From Lumbricus rubellus (taxonomy: Eukaryota; Annelida; Clitellata; Crassiclitellata; Lumbricidae), in contig OX243822.1 of assembly GCA_945859605.1 (NCBI GenBank), positions 22,988,144 to 23,052,143 on the forward strand: a stretch of 64,000 bases of DNA, read 5' to 3'. Numbering within the stretch: the stretch's first letter is position 1; each line of letters opens with the position of its first letter. The notes beneath the pieces were generated by a model, which made no database searches, was not told the origin of the DNA, and was given only the letters and a program-made list of their open reading frames with translations. Positions 10,859-21,290 of the stretch are shown one piece after another. Made by a program: the position numbers and the translations under genes.

Positions 10859-10935
10859 AGGAGGAGGAGGAGGAGGAGGAGGAGAAGAAGAAGAAGAAGA
10901 AGAAGAAGAAGAAGAAGAAGAAGAAGGAGGAGCAG
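10340..10935. repeat. GAA/GAG triplet tracts
   Basis: Purine triplet sequence in two blocks (about 10345-10400 and 10571-10930). The frames give polyLys/Glu or polyArg. It probably lies in the large intron that interrupts the TM3-TM4 loop of the channel gene, although frames stay open and coding use cannot be excluded. Confidence 0.85.
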
Positions 10936-11009
10936 GATCTAGAAATACCGCCTCGTCATCGATTCATCCCTTCTGTCTTGCAATAACGGCGCTACATCTT
11001 TTCTTCAGA

Positions 11010-11106
11010 TTATATTAGATTAGAATGGATTAGATTAGAATGGATTAGATTAGAATGGATAAGATTAGATTAGATTAGATTAGATTAGATTAGATTAGAT
11101 TAGAGT
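11010..11106. repeat. (GATTA)n pentamer repeat
   Basis: Tandem 'gatta' pentamers, the 3' part about eight perfect copies and the 5' part mixed with 'gaatggatta'. Intronic. The unit is not an arthropod (TTAGG) or vertebrate-type (TTAGGG) telomere unit. Confidence 0.85.
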
Positions 11107-11710
11107 TGTTAGATTAGATTGTTCGTTCACCCATTTATTTCTTTTATTCCTTCAGCTCTTCCTTTCTTGCGTTTAGCCCATTCATATTTTGTATAGGATT
11201 TCTAATGCACAATATTTAGAAGTGCTTTCGTTTATCAGGAAATCAAGTTGATAAACCGCTGCCCGATTATTTAGCAAGATGAACCAATGTGGAGTTGAAC
11301 AATTCCGCTCTATTATAGGGTCGTCTTGTCATCTTAAAAAGTTGTCTCGTCATTAAGTTTAAAACTAGTGAATAGATTCATGTCGTGCATGAGGCCATCG
11401 TAAAGTCTTAACAAAACATCGAAGATATACGAATCGAATGCATGGACGGTGCAATCCAAACATTGATCTATTCCGAATCATTGAATGCCGGCTGCTCGTT
11501 GGCTTATGCAGCTTCTATGGTCTGAATCTGAGTACCGGTATCAAATGAGATCTAAAAATATCGTTGATAATGGATGGCAAGAATCTTTCCACTTTTCCAT
11601 CTCGCTTGCTCCAAAAGATCACCCATCCATTCATCGTCTATCGATGAAAGATTGGAAATAAACGCATAGTCAGTCGTCTGATGCATTTATATTATTTGTG
11701 TCTTTTCCAG

Positions 11711-12352
11711 ACGAAAAACCATCTTCCCTCCTCGTCCTGGCCAAGACCTCAGCGCTCTGAAGTGGTGGTGGGAGAGGTGAAGGAGGTCAGCACAGCAGCG
11801 GTGGCAGGTCATCGTCATCGTCAGCTGCAGCATCGAGGGTCAGTCACCAACGCGTGCAGAGAAGCGTTGGTGACTTTTCCATTCACGAGGAGACTGAGAT
11901 CCTCACGACATCGCAACAACATCATAGCAAAAGACGATGCGTCGTCGAGGAAAGCCCTCGTGCCTCCTCGTCGTCCTCATCGTCGTGAGGAGGACGAGGA
12001 CGACGACGAGGAGGAGCGTAGGTCTCCAAGGACCCACCCTCGGTCATCGCATGGTCCTCATGTTATCATCCAGTCATCGAATAAGAAGAAGAATGCGACG
12101 ACGATGACCAGCAGACGTAGAACTGTGGTCACGTGGATAAGAAGGGCTGCTGCCAATCTGCTGAACTGCCTCATTGGAGACGGAGCCTATGCAGGGCAGT
12201 CAAGCGTACTGCCTGCAAGAGTGGAGCTGATGAACAGCGTGAGTCGCATCGATAAACTGTCTCGCATCCTCTTTCCATCCGCTTTCACGGCCTTCCATGT
12301 CTTCTACTGGATTCACTACATCAGCAAGGACGGCGCTGTAGGCCAACTATAA
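11711..12352 (+). CDS. Last exon of GRD-like GABA receptor subunit (loop and TM4)
   Basis: Starts after a good acceptor (CTTTTCCAG|) in phase 0. It encodes about 170 residues of basic/acidic cytoplasmic loop, including polyGlu/Asp and Ser/Arg stretches. It then reads VSRIDKLSRILFPSAFTAFH and VFYWIHYISKDG, the pre-TM4 and TM4 signature (S.+DK.SR..FP..F..FN..YW), before stopping at 12352. With the exon choices above the spliced model is about 659 aa, a usual length for GRD-type subunits. The protein would be a subunit of a pentameric GABA-gated channel in the neuronal or muscle plasma membrane. A possible ATTAAA poly(A) signal lies at 12413. Confidence 0.88.
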   Translation, partial: TKNHLPSSSWPRPQRSEVVVGEVKEVSTAAVAGHRHRQLQHRGSVTNACREALVTFPFTRRLRSSRHRNNIIAKDDASSRKALVPPRRPHRREEDEDDDEEERRSPRTHPRSSHGPHVIIQSSNKKKNATTMTSRRRTVVTWIRRAAANLLNCLIGDGAYAGQSSVLPARVELMNSVSRIDKLSRILFPSAFTAFHVFYWIHYISKDGAVGQL

Positions 12353-12825
12353 AAGGACGACTCATCATAACTCCATGTCTTAATTGCTATAGGTTCTTCC
12401 CTCGTATAGATATATTAAATGTTACATGTATACTGTATACATGTAGGTTCTTCCCTCGTAGGCCTAGGCCTATAGATATAGCGCAGCATAATTATATCGT
12501 AGTTAAGTCTTTTGCTGCATAGAGCAACTGGTATAATATTATTATTATAAGGACTATATTTATTATGTTTATTTATATGTACGCATATGATGCCATATGT
12601 TATGTTGCGTTGAATCGGCGCCATAGAAGCAGTTATGACGACATTCGAATCGGTTGCCTGACTTGGATTATAAATTTATAATGGAAAGAGTTAAATCATA
12701 GCCTACATGTAGTCTGGTTAGCATAATTATAGTTTGCATTTGTATACGCTACATGTATTTTTGCGCTTTAGGAGATTTGTATGCGTATGATTTTATGAAT
12801 AGATTAGAGAAGCTGTAAAAAATCA
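12353..12825. other. Intergenic gap between convergent genes
   Basis: The 3' flanks of the channel gene (+) and the GPCR gene (-). It contains short direct repeats of 'aggttcttccctcgta' (near 12392 and 12446) and AT-rich sequence, but no gene. Confidence 0.6.
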
Positions 12826-12838
12826 TTTATTGTTTATT
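12826..12838 (-). terminator. Tandem AATAAA poly(A) signals for the GPCR gene
   Basis: Two minus-strand AATAAA hexamers (plus-strand tttatt at 12826 and 12833) lie about 115 bp downstream of the GPCR stop codon. Confidence 0.6.
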
Positions 12839-12891
12839 GTGCTTCTGCTCTCTGATTACTTTACTTATCCCATGATTTCCTGTCTTAATGA

Positions 12892-12945
12892 CGACGACGA
12901 TGATGATGATGACGACGACGATGATGACGACGACGACGACGATGA
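12892..12945. repeat. (GAC/GAT)n microsatellite in GPCR 3' UTR
   Basis: Triplet array directly after the GPCR stop codon, between it and the poly(A) signals. Confidence 0.9.
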
Positions 12946-12951
12946 TGCTGT

Positions 12952-14412
12952 CTATGAGTTGCTATCTGCTGTTCCTGTTATGATCTCGAGCCTGACTCTC
13001 GGCAGAATGCGCATGAATCGACTTCCGGTCCTGCGCACTGCCGTCTTCCGCTCGCATCTGCACCGCAGCAGCTTCTTGAATGCGTAGCGGAAGTCACGTG
13101 AGCACAGTCCATAGATGAGAGGATTAGCGGCTGAGTTGCAGTATCCGAGCCAGAAGAAGATTTTGAAGAGAAGATCGGGAGTGCACCTGGAGCAGAACGC
13201 TTCCGACAGATAGACGCTGAAGAATGGAGCCCAGCAGACAATGAAGAGACCGACGATGACTCCCACCGTCTTCGCCGCCTTCTTTTCTTTGTTCAGCGAT
13301 CGCAGTTGTGGCACGAGATGCATGAGACGAGTGAAGCGAGAACTCTTCCGTCGTCTTTGTCCGTCGATCGGAGGAGGACATCCGCTGTCGATCGACGACG
13401 TCCTGCAGTGGTCACCCATCACCCACCCTCCAGGCAGCGATGACCCATCGGGGGAGCAAGGGATGGGGGAGGAGGGCGACTGCAGCCGCTGGAGGGACGA
13501 TGTGGACGCCGCCGCCGACGTCACTACGATACGGGGCAACAGCGCCGAACTACGAGTGAACCACTGCGTTGTCTTTGCATGGGCATCAACCTCATCCAGT
13601 GATGGTGAAGGGTTGATGACGAAGTCAGACACCCCCGCCGCCCCTGCCGACCCCGTCCCCGCTGCCGGTCCAACCGCCGCTGCCATGGCCGACGAGACAT
13701 GCAGGAGACGGTCATCGAAGCTACGGCGCTTCATCGGAGGTGAGAGGAACTGGGTGGACGTCGAAGCCTTCGACAGATTGCCACCTCTGTGCACCCTCAG
13801 CGTTATCGAATTCTCAGAGCTGCTGGCCGACAGATTGCCTCCCCCTCCGCCCCCTCCGCCTCCGCTCCCGCCCGTTGCCAGGTCTGTGGCCTTGTGCTCG
13901 ATGAATCCTCGCCTGAGAGCCTCTGTGGCGGCGGACGCTGTCTTGTAGATCTTCCAGTAGAATGCGACCATGACGATCATCGGAATCCAGAATGATCCGC
14001 AGGCAGAGTAGACGATGTATCCGGGTTCAGACGTCAAGTGGCAACCCGGAAGCAGTCCCTGCTCCTCCTCCTCCTCCTCCTCCTCATCCGACCAATCAGT
14101 GTAGCCGACCGTTGTGCCATCACATTGATGACGTGGATTCGGTTGCGATGACGTCACCACGTGCACAGTTCGTTCCTTCCATCCGATGAGCGGCGGAAAG
14201 CAGATGACGAAGGCGAGGATCCAGACAGCGATGATGAGCATCTTAGCGTGAAGTGGTGAGACGAGACGAGGGTATTCGAAGGGACGACTGATGGCCAGGT
14301 ATCGGTCGAGGCTGATGGCGCACAGGTTGAGGATGGACGCCGTGCACAGCCACACGTCCACTGCCAACCACACGCTGCACCAGTCGACACCGAACGGCCA
14401 ATAGCTCAACAC
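12952..14412 (-). CDS. Exon 2 of OAMB/alpha-1-like octopamine receptor (TM3-TM7, C-tail)
   Basis: The reading runs from 14412 down to the stop at 12952 and gives 486 residues. It opens with VLSYWPFGVDWCSVWLAVDV. Asp154 (D3.32, the amine anchor) and Cys147 (disulphide) lie in WCSVWLAVDVW, and DRY is at 171-173 in NLCAISLDRYLAI. TM5 has SACGSFWIP, whose two serines suit catechol/phenol hydroxyls. The third cytoplasmic loop is about 230 residues with polyGly, Ala and Pro runs. TM6 is VCWAPFF and TM7 NSAANPLIYGLCSRDF. These blocks match insect OAMB and alpha-1-adrenergic-like octopamine receptors best. The acceptor is GCAG|GTGTTG inside a (CTG)n run. The frame open upstream of 14412 is intronic minisatellite. 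Confidence 0.88.
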   Translation of the reverse strand: MLSYWPFGVDWCSVWLAVDVWLCTASILNLCAISLDRYLAISRPFEYPRLVSPLHAKMLIIAVWILAFVICFPPLIGWKERTVHVVTSSQPNPRHQCDGTTVGYTDWSDEEEEEEEEQGLLPGCHLTSEPGYIVYSACGSFWIPMIVMVAFYWKIYKTASAATEALRRGFIEHKATDLATGGSGGGGGGGGGNLSASSSENSITLRVHRGGNLSKASTSTQFLSPPMKRRSFDDRLLHVSSAMAAAVGPAAGTGSAGAAGVSDFVINPSPSLDEVDAHAKTTQWFTRSSALLPRIVVTSAAASTSSLQRLQSPSSPIPCSPDGSSLPGGWVMGDHCRTSSIDSGCPPPIDGQRRRKSSRFTRLMHLVPQLRSLNKEKKAAKTVGVIVGLFIVCWAPFFSVYLSEAFCSRCTPDLLFKIFFWLGYCNSAANPLIYGLCSRDFRYAFKKLLRCRCERKTAVRRTGSRFMRILPRVRLEIITGTADSNS

Positions 14413-14454
14413 CTGCAGCAGCAGCAGCAGCAGCATCTCAAAGACATACCATGC

Positions 14455-14672
14455 CATCATAATATGCCATAATATGCCATCATATGCCATCATTATGCCA
14501 TCATATACCATCATATGCCACCATATGCCATAATATGCCATCATTATGCCATAATATGCCATCATATGCCATAATATGCCATCATTATGCCATAATATGC
14601 CATCATATGCCATCATATGCCATCATATGCCATAATATGCCATCATTATGCCATCGTATGCCACCATATGCC
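14455..14672. repeat. ATATGCCATC minisatellite
   Basis: About 20 irregular copies of 10-11 bp units of the type 'catatgccat' and 'cattatgccat', in the GPCR intron next to the acceptor. Confidence 0.9.
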
Positions 14673-14969
14673 TCGATTATGCAGTACTTAATCAAAGATC
14701 AAAGACCGACACTAGATTAAGGTAAACAGCAACAGAAACGTTGCTGTTCATCAGGAGCATTCCTATAGTATAGAGCTCTTCTGTGAATGATCAGATAATA
14801 TGGATATAGCATCACATGACATAGACCTAGTTAACTTGTGTCAATCAACTGGGGGAAAATCGTAGTAAGTGAGCGAATAAGTATTGTAGACCATGGATGT
14901 ACTAAAGTGAAAACAAAGACGATTATCGAGTGAATGTGAGAAAGAAGGAACAAATTTCACTTCTTATTA

Positions 14970-15003
14970 GCAGCACATTCCGTCTGATGACGGAATGTGC
15001 TGC
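14970..15003. repeat. Perfect 15-bp stem hairpin
   Basis: gcagcacattccgtc, then tgat, then its exact reverse complement. It lies in the GPCR intron and directly precedes a 26-bp tandem repeat. Confidence 0.85.
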
Positions 15004-15007
15004 GAAT

Positions 15008-15112
15008 GACCAATGTATCACTAAGGCTTGCATGACCAATGTATCACTAAGGCTTGCATGACCAATGTATCACTGAGACTTGCATGACCAATGCATCACC
15101 AATGTATCATTG
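15008..15112. repeat. 26-bp tandem repeat, ~4 copies
   Basis: Units beginning gaccaatgtatcactaagg start at 15008, 15034, 15060 and a decayed copy at 15086. Intronic. Confidence 0.9.
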
Positions 15113-16733
15113 ATCAATAGCAATTAAAAGGATTTTCGCTTAAACTTAATAATAACAAATATTTTAATATTTATATAAAATAGAACACTGTAAGCGTTCT
15201 TTTTTTGCAGAATTTCCTTTGAAAAACCACAAAACGAGACCTTGTAGCCTACAATTCTACTCGAAATCAGTTTTTGTCTCGGATGCAAACAAAATTTCTA
15301 CCGAGGTCTTGCATGGTGTCGTTCTGTTTTCAAATGCAACGAAAATGTTTTGCTTTCGTATCTCGCTCTAAGAGCTCTCGTCTCGTTTCGGTCTCGTCAT
15401 CTCAGCCATTACTGTATAAGCCTACTTTCATTGAGCTACACTGCTTTATATTACTTTCAGTTCTGCCTACACTGTCGGAATTTCTTCCGTTATTTTTATC
15501 TTTAGCTTTGCAATATAATTGTTAATATGGTCTTATAGGCCGATTAAATGATGAATGCTGTTCCTTTAGCCATGTCTTGTCCTATTTTCTTTCGAAACGT
15601 GACCTGCATCTAATTGCTATTCTGTGTTGGGTGACACTGACGACAACAGTTACTGCTGTAACCAGCGATCGATCCTCGCATAATAATAATGCGGACAAAA
15701 TTCATTGCGTCTAATAAAATCCAAAATAGATTTTATAGCGCAATTGCAGTCACTGCATGGCGGCGGCGGTTCAGTGGCATTTCACGAAAACATGATTGAT
15801 TTTTATGCCTCAAATGCACATTCATTGTGTCCATCTAGTGCAGGCTGAAATCATTTTAATAGGCCTGCATGTCCTTGTTGTAGGCGATTTATTTTCAACT
15901 CACTTTCCCTTTTCATGCAATACTTAGGCATTATACCATGTATACGCTATACATGTATGATCAGAATGAACAGTAGTAGTATGTCAACACTGGAAAACAT
16001 ACACAGATGCAATACTCACATTATAAATAGGCTAGATAGATAATTAGATATAGAAATTATAGATGGAGACGGATTTTGGGGACGAACTGTCCACAACTCG
16101 TTTTTCTGATCATATATTGTGGGTCTCTTTGTCAGTATTCCTACGCATTGCACTGCATAGACAGATTTGAGAAACACTGGCTTTTTTCTGAGTTAAACAC
16201 ATGAAATTTTATGTCCAATTTACATTACTGGCCTATTATCAGGTTAGCAGCTTTATCGGTGATAAAATTTGACAATGTTGACAAAACTTAGGCTACTCTG
16301 CTGGATACAAATGTGATAATGAAAAATTTATTTTTACTCTGGTTTTTATGAGACAGCGTATTTTACTCAATAATGGGAGGATTTTGACCCTGAAAAACTT
16401 TCAAAATCTGTTTACCAACCAAAAGCTTCCTTTTTCTACCTTCTCCTTTCTTTCCTCTCCGTCTTCTCATTCTTCTCCATTCTCTTCTCTTGTCATGACA
16501 TGATGTCATGTCGTTCCAGGGTGTATGCATGAAGCGAACATTTGAGGTGACCGACCATTCTCTTCTATCTTCAACTCCAATCTCGATGGTCATCAAATTT
16601 TCTATAATACACTTTTTTCATGATCTGTGTTCAACTGTTCATCTAGCTTTGGTTTGTGTGAACTAAGGTGCACGGAATATAATTGACTGGTGAGAATGAT
16701 TAAGCATTGGCTCCTCCTCTTTCTCCTTCCTAC
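15113..16733. other. Rest of GPCR intron
   Basis: AT-rich sequence between the 26-bp repeat and the first GPCR exon. No nested gene, RNA gene or transposon end was recognised. Confidence 0.5.
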
Positions 16734-17138
16734 CTCGTTAACACTTGAGAACGGAAGTACAGCCACTCCAACCATGAGATCAGCGACGGCCAATGAAACG
16801 ATGAATCGATTCGTTGCCATTCGACGCAGCTTCGAATGAGCGAAGACAGCGACGATGACGAGAGCATTGCCACCAACGACGGCCATGTTGAGCAGCAACA
16901 GAGCCAAGATGGCGACGACCTTTAGACCACCCAACGACGACGACGACGGATTGCTCACCCTTGGATCTCGACGACTCCGGGACGAATTGCCTTCGTCGTC
17001 GTCATCATCATCATCATGATGATAAGTCCACTGGAGATCAGGAAACATAAACGGGACGACGACATCGTTGTATGTGTCGTTGTAAATGTCAATCGATTCC
17101 GTGCAATTCGTCGTCATCATCATCATCAACATCAACAA
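16734..17138 (-). CDS. Exon 1 of OAMB/alpha-1-like octopamine receptor (N-terminus, TM1, TM2)
   Basis: 135 codons from ATG at 17138 to donor GAG|GTAGGA at 16734, phase 0, joining directly to exon 2. The N-terminus is extracellular and has sequons NCT, NDT and NSS plus an Asp run at about 42-48. TM1 is about 73-99 (LNMAVVGGNALVIVAVF, with the GN core), followed by the HSKLRRMATN first loop. TM2 is about 110-133 (SLAVADLMVGVAVLPFS) with D2.50 at residue 120. The total receptor is about 621 aa. Several Met codons cluster at the start, so the exact initiator within the first eight residues is uncertain. The role inferred is Gq/Ca2+-coupled amine sensing. Confidence 0.85.
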
Positions 17139-17362
17139 CGACGACGGCGAATAAATCAGATGATGATGATACGATCGTCTGAAAAGACATTTTGCAATTG
17201 ATTAGCACAATGAATGTTTTGGATCGTGAAATCATTCAGAGCGGCAATAAATCTAGAAACATTTCATAATATTCAGTCACTCTAGAAATCGACTTTTAAT
17301 CAAGATTTGCATTTTTAGGTCCATTTAATCAACGTCGCTGTCTTCGCTCACTCGAAGCTGCG

Positions 17363-17645
17363 ACCTGGTGGCAGACCAGTAACGCGTCCGCTCACGGAGC
17401 GGAAGGTTGCGGGTTCGACTCCAGGGTAACGACCTTGGGCAAGTTGTTCACGCACACGTGCCTCTGTCACCAAGCAGTATAATTTGGTACCGGCGTAAGC
17501 TGGGAAGTAAACAGCAAGTCCTGCGATACACTAGCCCCGTGTCCAGGACCTTGGGATTCGTCCATTGCTGGCTCAGGGCTATGGAAAAGGAGATGAGCGC
17601 CTCCCTGTGTTCCTCATGGAACGGGATGGGACTTTACTTTTTTTT
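17363..17645 (+). mobile_element. tRNA-derived SINE (family 1), full-length-looking
   Basis: A tRNA-like head has a B-box-like 'gcgggttcgactccag' and an A-box-like region. It is followed by a body containing 'accttgggcaagttgttcac' and ends at a T-rich 3' tail. A second copy, about 90% identical by eye, lies inverted at 30971-31250. The B-box is internal, so it is a SINE rather than a tRNA gene. Confidence 0.75.
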
Positions 17646-18190
17646 TACTAATCAACGCCTATATAATAATGTGCCTTTGACAAGTGCACCTAATCATAGT
17701 GCTGTATGATTTAGGAATGAATAATTAGGAATATTAACAAGTAGACCTCTATAATACACATCCATTTTATTCAACGTGGCGCCATATAAAATGTAAGATA
17801 TTTCCGGTTTTTGTTACAATTTCTCATGTAAACGAATACGCGACGTCAAATGACGTTCCACTGTGCAGAATTCCGCAAAGTTAGTTTTAGAGATGATTTG
17901 CGGCACCTTTGACCCCACATTCTTAGAGCAGTATAGAAAGGTTCGTCAGCCCTGCGCAGAGCAAGTTTAATATTTAAAAGCAACCTTTACCGTCACCTTT
18001 GTGCATACAAGCGGCAAATGCTTCTATAGACGATGACACTGATTTAGTTCTTTGTTTTCCTTTGCCCTGTCGATACATAATGCATTTCATTCGCCCCTTA
18101 GAGCTTTTCAATATTGACAGTGCTGCTTGCAAAGACTGATAAACTACAGCCGCCGCCAAAACTGTTTTCTCAAAGCTGGCAGAGCTGACA
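17646..18190. other. No feature recognised
   Basis: Intergenic sequence between a SINE and a minisatellite. Only short unsupported frames occur. Confidence 0.45.
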
Positions 18191-18582
18191 TCTGAATGTT
18201 GCCAATTCAATTCTAACTTTTGAATGTTGCCAATTCAATTCTAACATCTGAATGTTGCCAATTCAATTCTAACATCTGAATGTTGCCAATTCAATTCTAA
18301 CATCTGAATGTTGCCAATTCAATTCTAACATCTGAATGTTGCCAATTCAATTCTAACATCTGAATGTTGCCAATTCAATTCTAACATCTGAATGTTGCCA
18401 ATTCAATTCTAACTTCTGAATGTTGCCAATTCAATTCTAACTTCTGAATGTTGCCAATTCAATTCTAACTTCTGAATGTTGCCAATTCAATTCTAACTTC
18501 TGAATGTTACCAATTCAATTCTAACATCTGAATGTTGCCAATTCAATTCTAACATCTGAATGTTGCCAATTCAATTCTAACC
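18191..18582. repeat. 28-bp minisatellite, 14 copies
   Basis: Exactly 14 units of tctgaatgttgccaattcaa plus ttctaaca. Copies differ almost only at one a/t position ('acatc' versus 'acttc'), and the variants occur in blocks. Confidence 0.95.
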
Positions 18583-19378
18583 GTGCAATCAATCGTTCAG
18601 TCAGCATAATTAGGCTACTATTAGAATTTTAGTTTCGACGGTGTATGCATTGCTCCATAGATTGTAACATCATAATAAGGTTATCTAAATACACAAACTG
18701 TGGACAACTTCATCATAGCAGTTGCTCATTAACCACCGCGTATACGACGACATGTCTAAGTATATCTTACTCAGCGTAGATTGCGAATACTTGATGGTTA
18801 GACTTAATCAATGGGATTTGGAAGAGCGCTGCTGCAACACAGCTTAAATATTTCAGCACAGCAGTCGAGTGAGACGATAAATTATGGTTCAACAAATCCG
18901 ACGTATCTATATATATAGGTCTAAGCTGCAGTGTGACTGCTTCAGCAGATGACGACGCTCGCTTCCTTCTGCCATCTGTCGACGGTTCACGCATTCAACG
19001 TTTTCTGACACCCGTTCAACTATGATATATGCTGCTACGGTTGCGCCACACATTCAATCTGTCATCGCATTTCAATAGCCCGTCGTCGGTTGGTCGCTTG
19101 GTCGGTCGTGGTGCCGCCGACGACGACCATGGACGTTATTCGACGCACCTGCCAGCGAAGTAAGCGACGATAATCGTGAATAGTGGTCAGCTGCATGAGC
19201 AGCTAAATCAATTTCTAATCATCTTAGACGTCATCATCGTCCATCTTTCGACAATACTAGTGCGGTGAACGACCGCCAGGCGGCTTTCTTTGACGCATAA
19301 TAATATTATGATTCGTCGCTTGGCACAAAGTCACCGACTGCATCTAATGTCAACACATCAATCAACGTTTCAACGACT
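18583..19378. other. No gene confirmed; one weak exon candidate
   Basis: At 19129 an ATG frame (MDVIRRTCQR) runs into GTAAGC, a good donor, but no partner exon or homology is seen. The rest is featureless. Confidence 0.3.
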
Positions 19379-19520
19379 ACCCGGTCACACAACCATCCGG
19401 TCAAATAACCACTAGACTACCACCCGATCACAAAACCACCCGATCACACAACCACCCGGTCACACAACTATCCGGTCACACAGCCATCCGGTCACATAAC
19501 CACCCGATCACACACAACCT
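19379..19520. repeat. CACCCGGTCACACAAC tandem repeat
   Basis: About eight 14-17-bp units of 'accacccggtcacacaa' with c/t and g/a variation. Confidence 0.85.
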
Positions 19521-20028
19521 GGCTCAGTGACTACATTGTTAAACCTTTTCAGACTTTACATAACAGCTGATCATCATGTCTTAAAGTTCAATCGTTTCAT
19601 CAAAGTTTAAGTTGTGCAGATTAGCCGCGTAGAGCCGTAGACTAATTGCTAACATTTTTAAATCCGTTTCAAGTTATAGCCTACCGATGTCGCTATTCAG
19701 TCATTAAGTGTTGATTAGTTCACCAATTAATTAAATTATTACAACGTAGCTAAACAGAGAGCATATTATTAAAAATGCCTTTCGAAACCACTGTGAATAT
19801 ATTATATTCACACTTATAGCAGCTGTTGCTCTTCCGTTGTCGCTGCTGTTGCTGTTGCTTGGTTGCTGCTCTTGTCGCTTACTTCCTATTCTTGATGATA
19901 TTCCTTCTGTTTCTGGTCCTGCGGCTCTGTCTGATGCTGCTGCTGTTTCTGCTGCTGCTGCTGCAGCGGCTGCAATATGGTCAGCTCAATAGCGATGGAT
20001 GATGTATACATGTAGACTGATGTAGTTG

Positions 20029-20066
<38 letters not shown>

Positions 20067-20707
20067 CAGTATATGTCTAACCAAGTATGCGATGATTTAA
20101 TTGTCGATTTCACTCGAAACGTCTGGCTTCGAATCCAGAGCGCATGAATCAATTGCGGATGCAACTTGTCAGAAAGTCTATAATTATAGTCTTGACACTT
20201 TATAGATACTTTAATCTGATCTCTTACATCTGGATTATCTTCTGATTGTCACAAGGCCGTATATAGCCAGGATTTTATTGGGAGGGGTGCTTTCTTCGGC
20301 GAAGAATTTCTGACAACCTTTCTTTAGTAATCGGAAACGGCGCTTTCTTACCATTTTCGCCTATATTTTCATTTTTTTATTATTATATGCTAGTGAAAGC
20401 ATTCTATTATATTTTATATTTTTCATTTCGAGGGGTGTTTTCATGGTTTTATTCATGGTTTTTACATCATGCGCTAGTAAATTCATAATATTATTTAATT
20501 GCCAAATGGCCACTTATATAGCGCTTCAATTAACCGTTCAATGATTTCACTTACCTCTATACATGCATGGGCTTGGCTTCTGTTTCTCTCTCGCTCTCAT
20601 GCGTGTGTGCGTGTGTACATGTATTTGTGATCGTCTGCTCATCTCTCTCTTTGTCTTCTCCCGCCATCAAGCGACGATTGTCGTCTGCTGCCGACCGATG
20701 ACGACAC

Positions 20708-20739
<32 letters not shown>

Positions 20740-20937
20740 CTCATCGAAACTCAGTCCCTCATTGGTCAGATCCTTCCATCTATACTACTTCTGTATCGCC
20801 ATCTCTCTGCCTCTTACTGCCTCTCTCTCTCTGCCTCTTGCTACTTCTCACTACCTCACTGCCTTCGCTTGCATATTATTGTCTCTTTGTCTCTTTCCGA
20901 CTGTGCCTTCCTCTGTCTCCGTCTGTCTATCTGTCTG

Positions 20938-20940
20938 CTG

Positions 20941-21007
<67 letters not shown>

Positions 21008-21053
21008 CTGTCTCTTGTCTGTCTGTCTGTCTGCCTGGATGCAACGGCCGCAT

Positions 21054-21130
<77 letters not shown>

Positions 21131-21290
21131 TCTCTGTCTCCCTCTCTCCTTCAATATCCTTCTGTTATCCACATCTTTAGGTTAGCTCTTTCGCATCTAC
21201 TGTCACTGCTTCTCTGTCTCTGTCTCTGTCTCTGCTTCTCTGTCTCTGTATCTGTATCTGTATCTGTCTCTGTCTCTGTCTCGCTGCCTT
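20938..21290. repeat. (TC)n and (TCTCTG)n microsatellites
   Basis: Two long TC arrays (20940-21005 and 21058-21136) followed by tctctg/tctgta units. Overlapping frames of Ser/Leu low complexity are artefacts. Confidence 0.95.

Larger units (their letters stand above)
3803..12352 (+). other. Gene model: GRD/CG8916-like ligand-gated ion channel subunit
   Basis: Span of the nine coding exons listed separately. All exon boundaries from 4415 to 10043 are phase-consistent, and sizes follow the conserved GABA/glycine receptor pattern, so this is an intact functional-looking gene rather than a retrocopy. In insects, GRD co-assembles with LCCH3 into GABA-gated cation channels (known for Drosophila subunits expressed heterologously). 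The Ala-Asp-Arg pore motif here suggests the same class. The gene is rich in intronic repeats. It is convergent with the GPCR gene, whose stop lies about 0.6 kb downstream. The signal-peptide exon and the end of exon 8 are the weak points. An alpha-like GABA subunit from another invertebrate lineage is the main alternative name. Confidence 0.85.

Noticed and set aside
10475..10986. PolyArg and polyLys/Glu frames of ~150 aa
   Set aside because: Triplet-repeat reading. No start context or conserved flank, and it lies in a receptor intron.
11010..11106. Interstitial telomere sequence
   Set aside because: The unit GATTA does not match TTAGG, TTAGGG or other common telomere units.
13241..13948. 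235-aa plus-strand frame antisense to the GPCR
   Set aside because: It mirrors the conserved GPCR exon on the other strand, so it is a shadow frame.
19129..19158. MDVIRRTCQR followed by GTAAGC, as a first exon
   Set aside because: Good donor, but no second exon, motif or poly(A) context could be joined to it.
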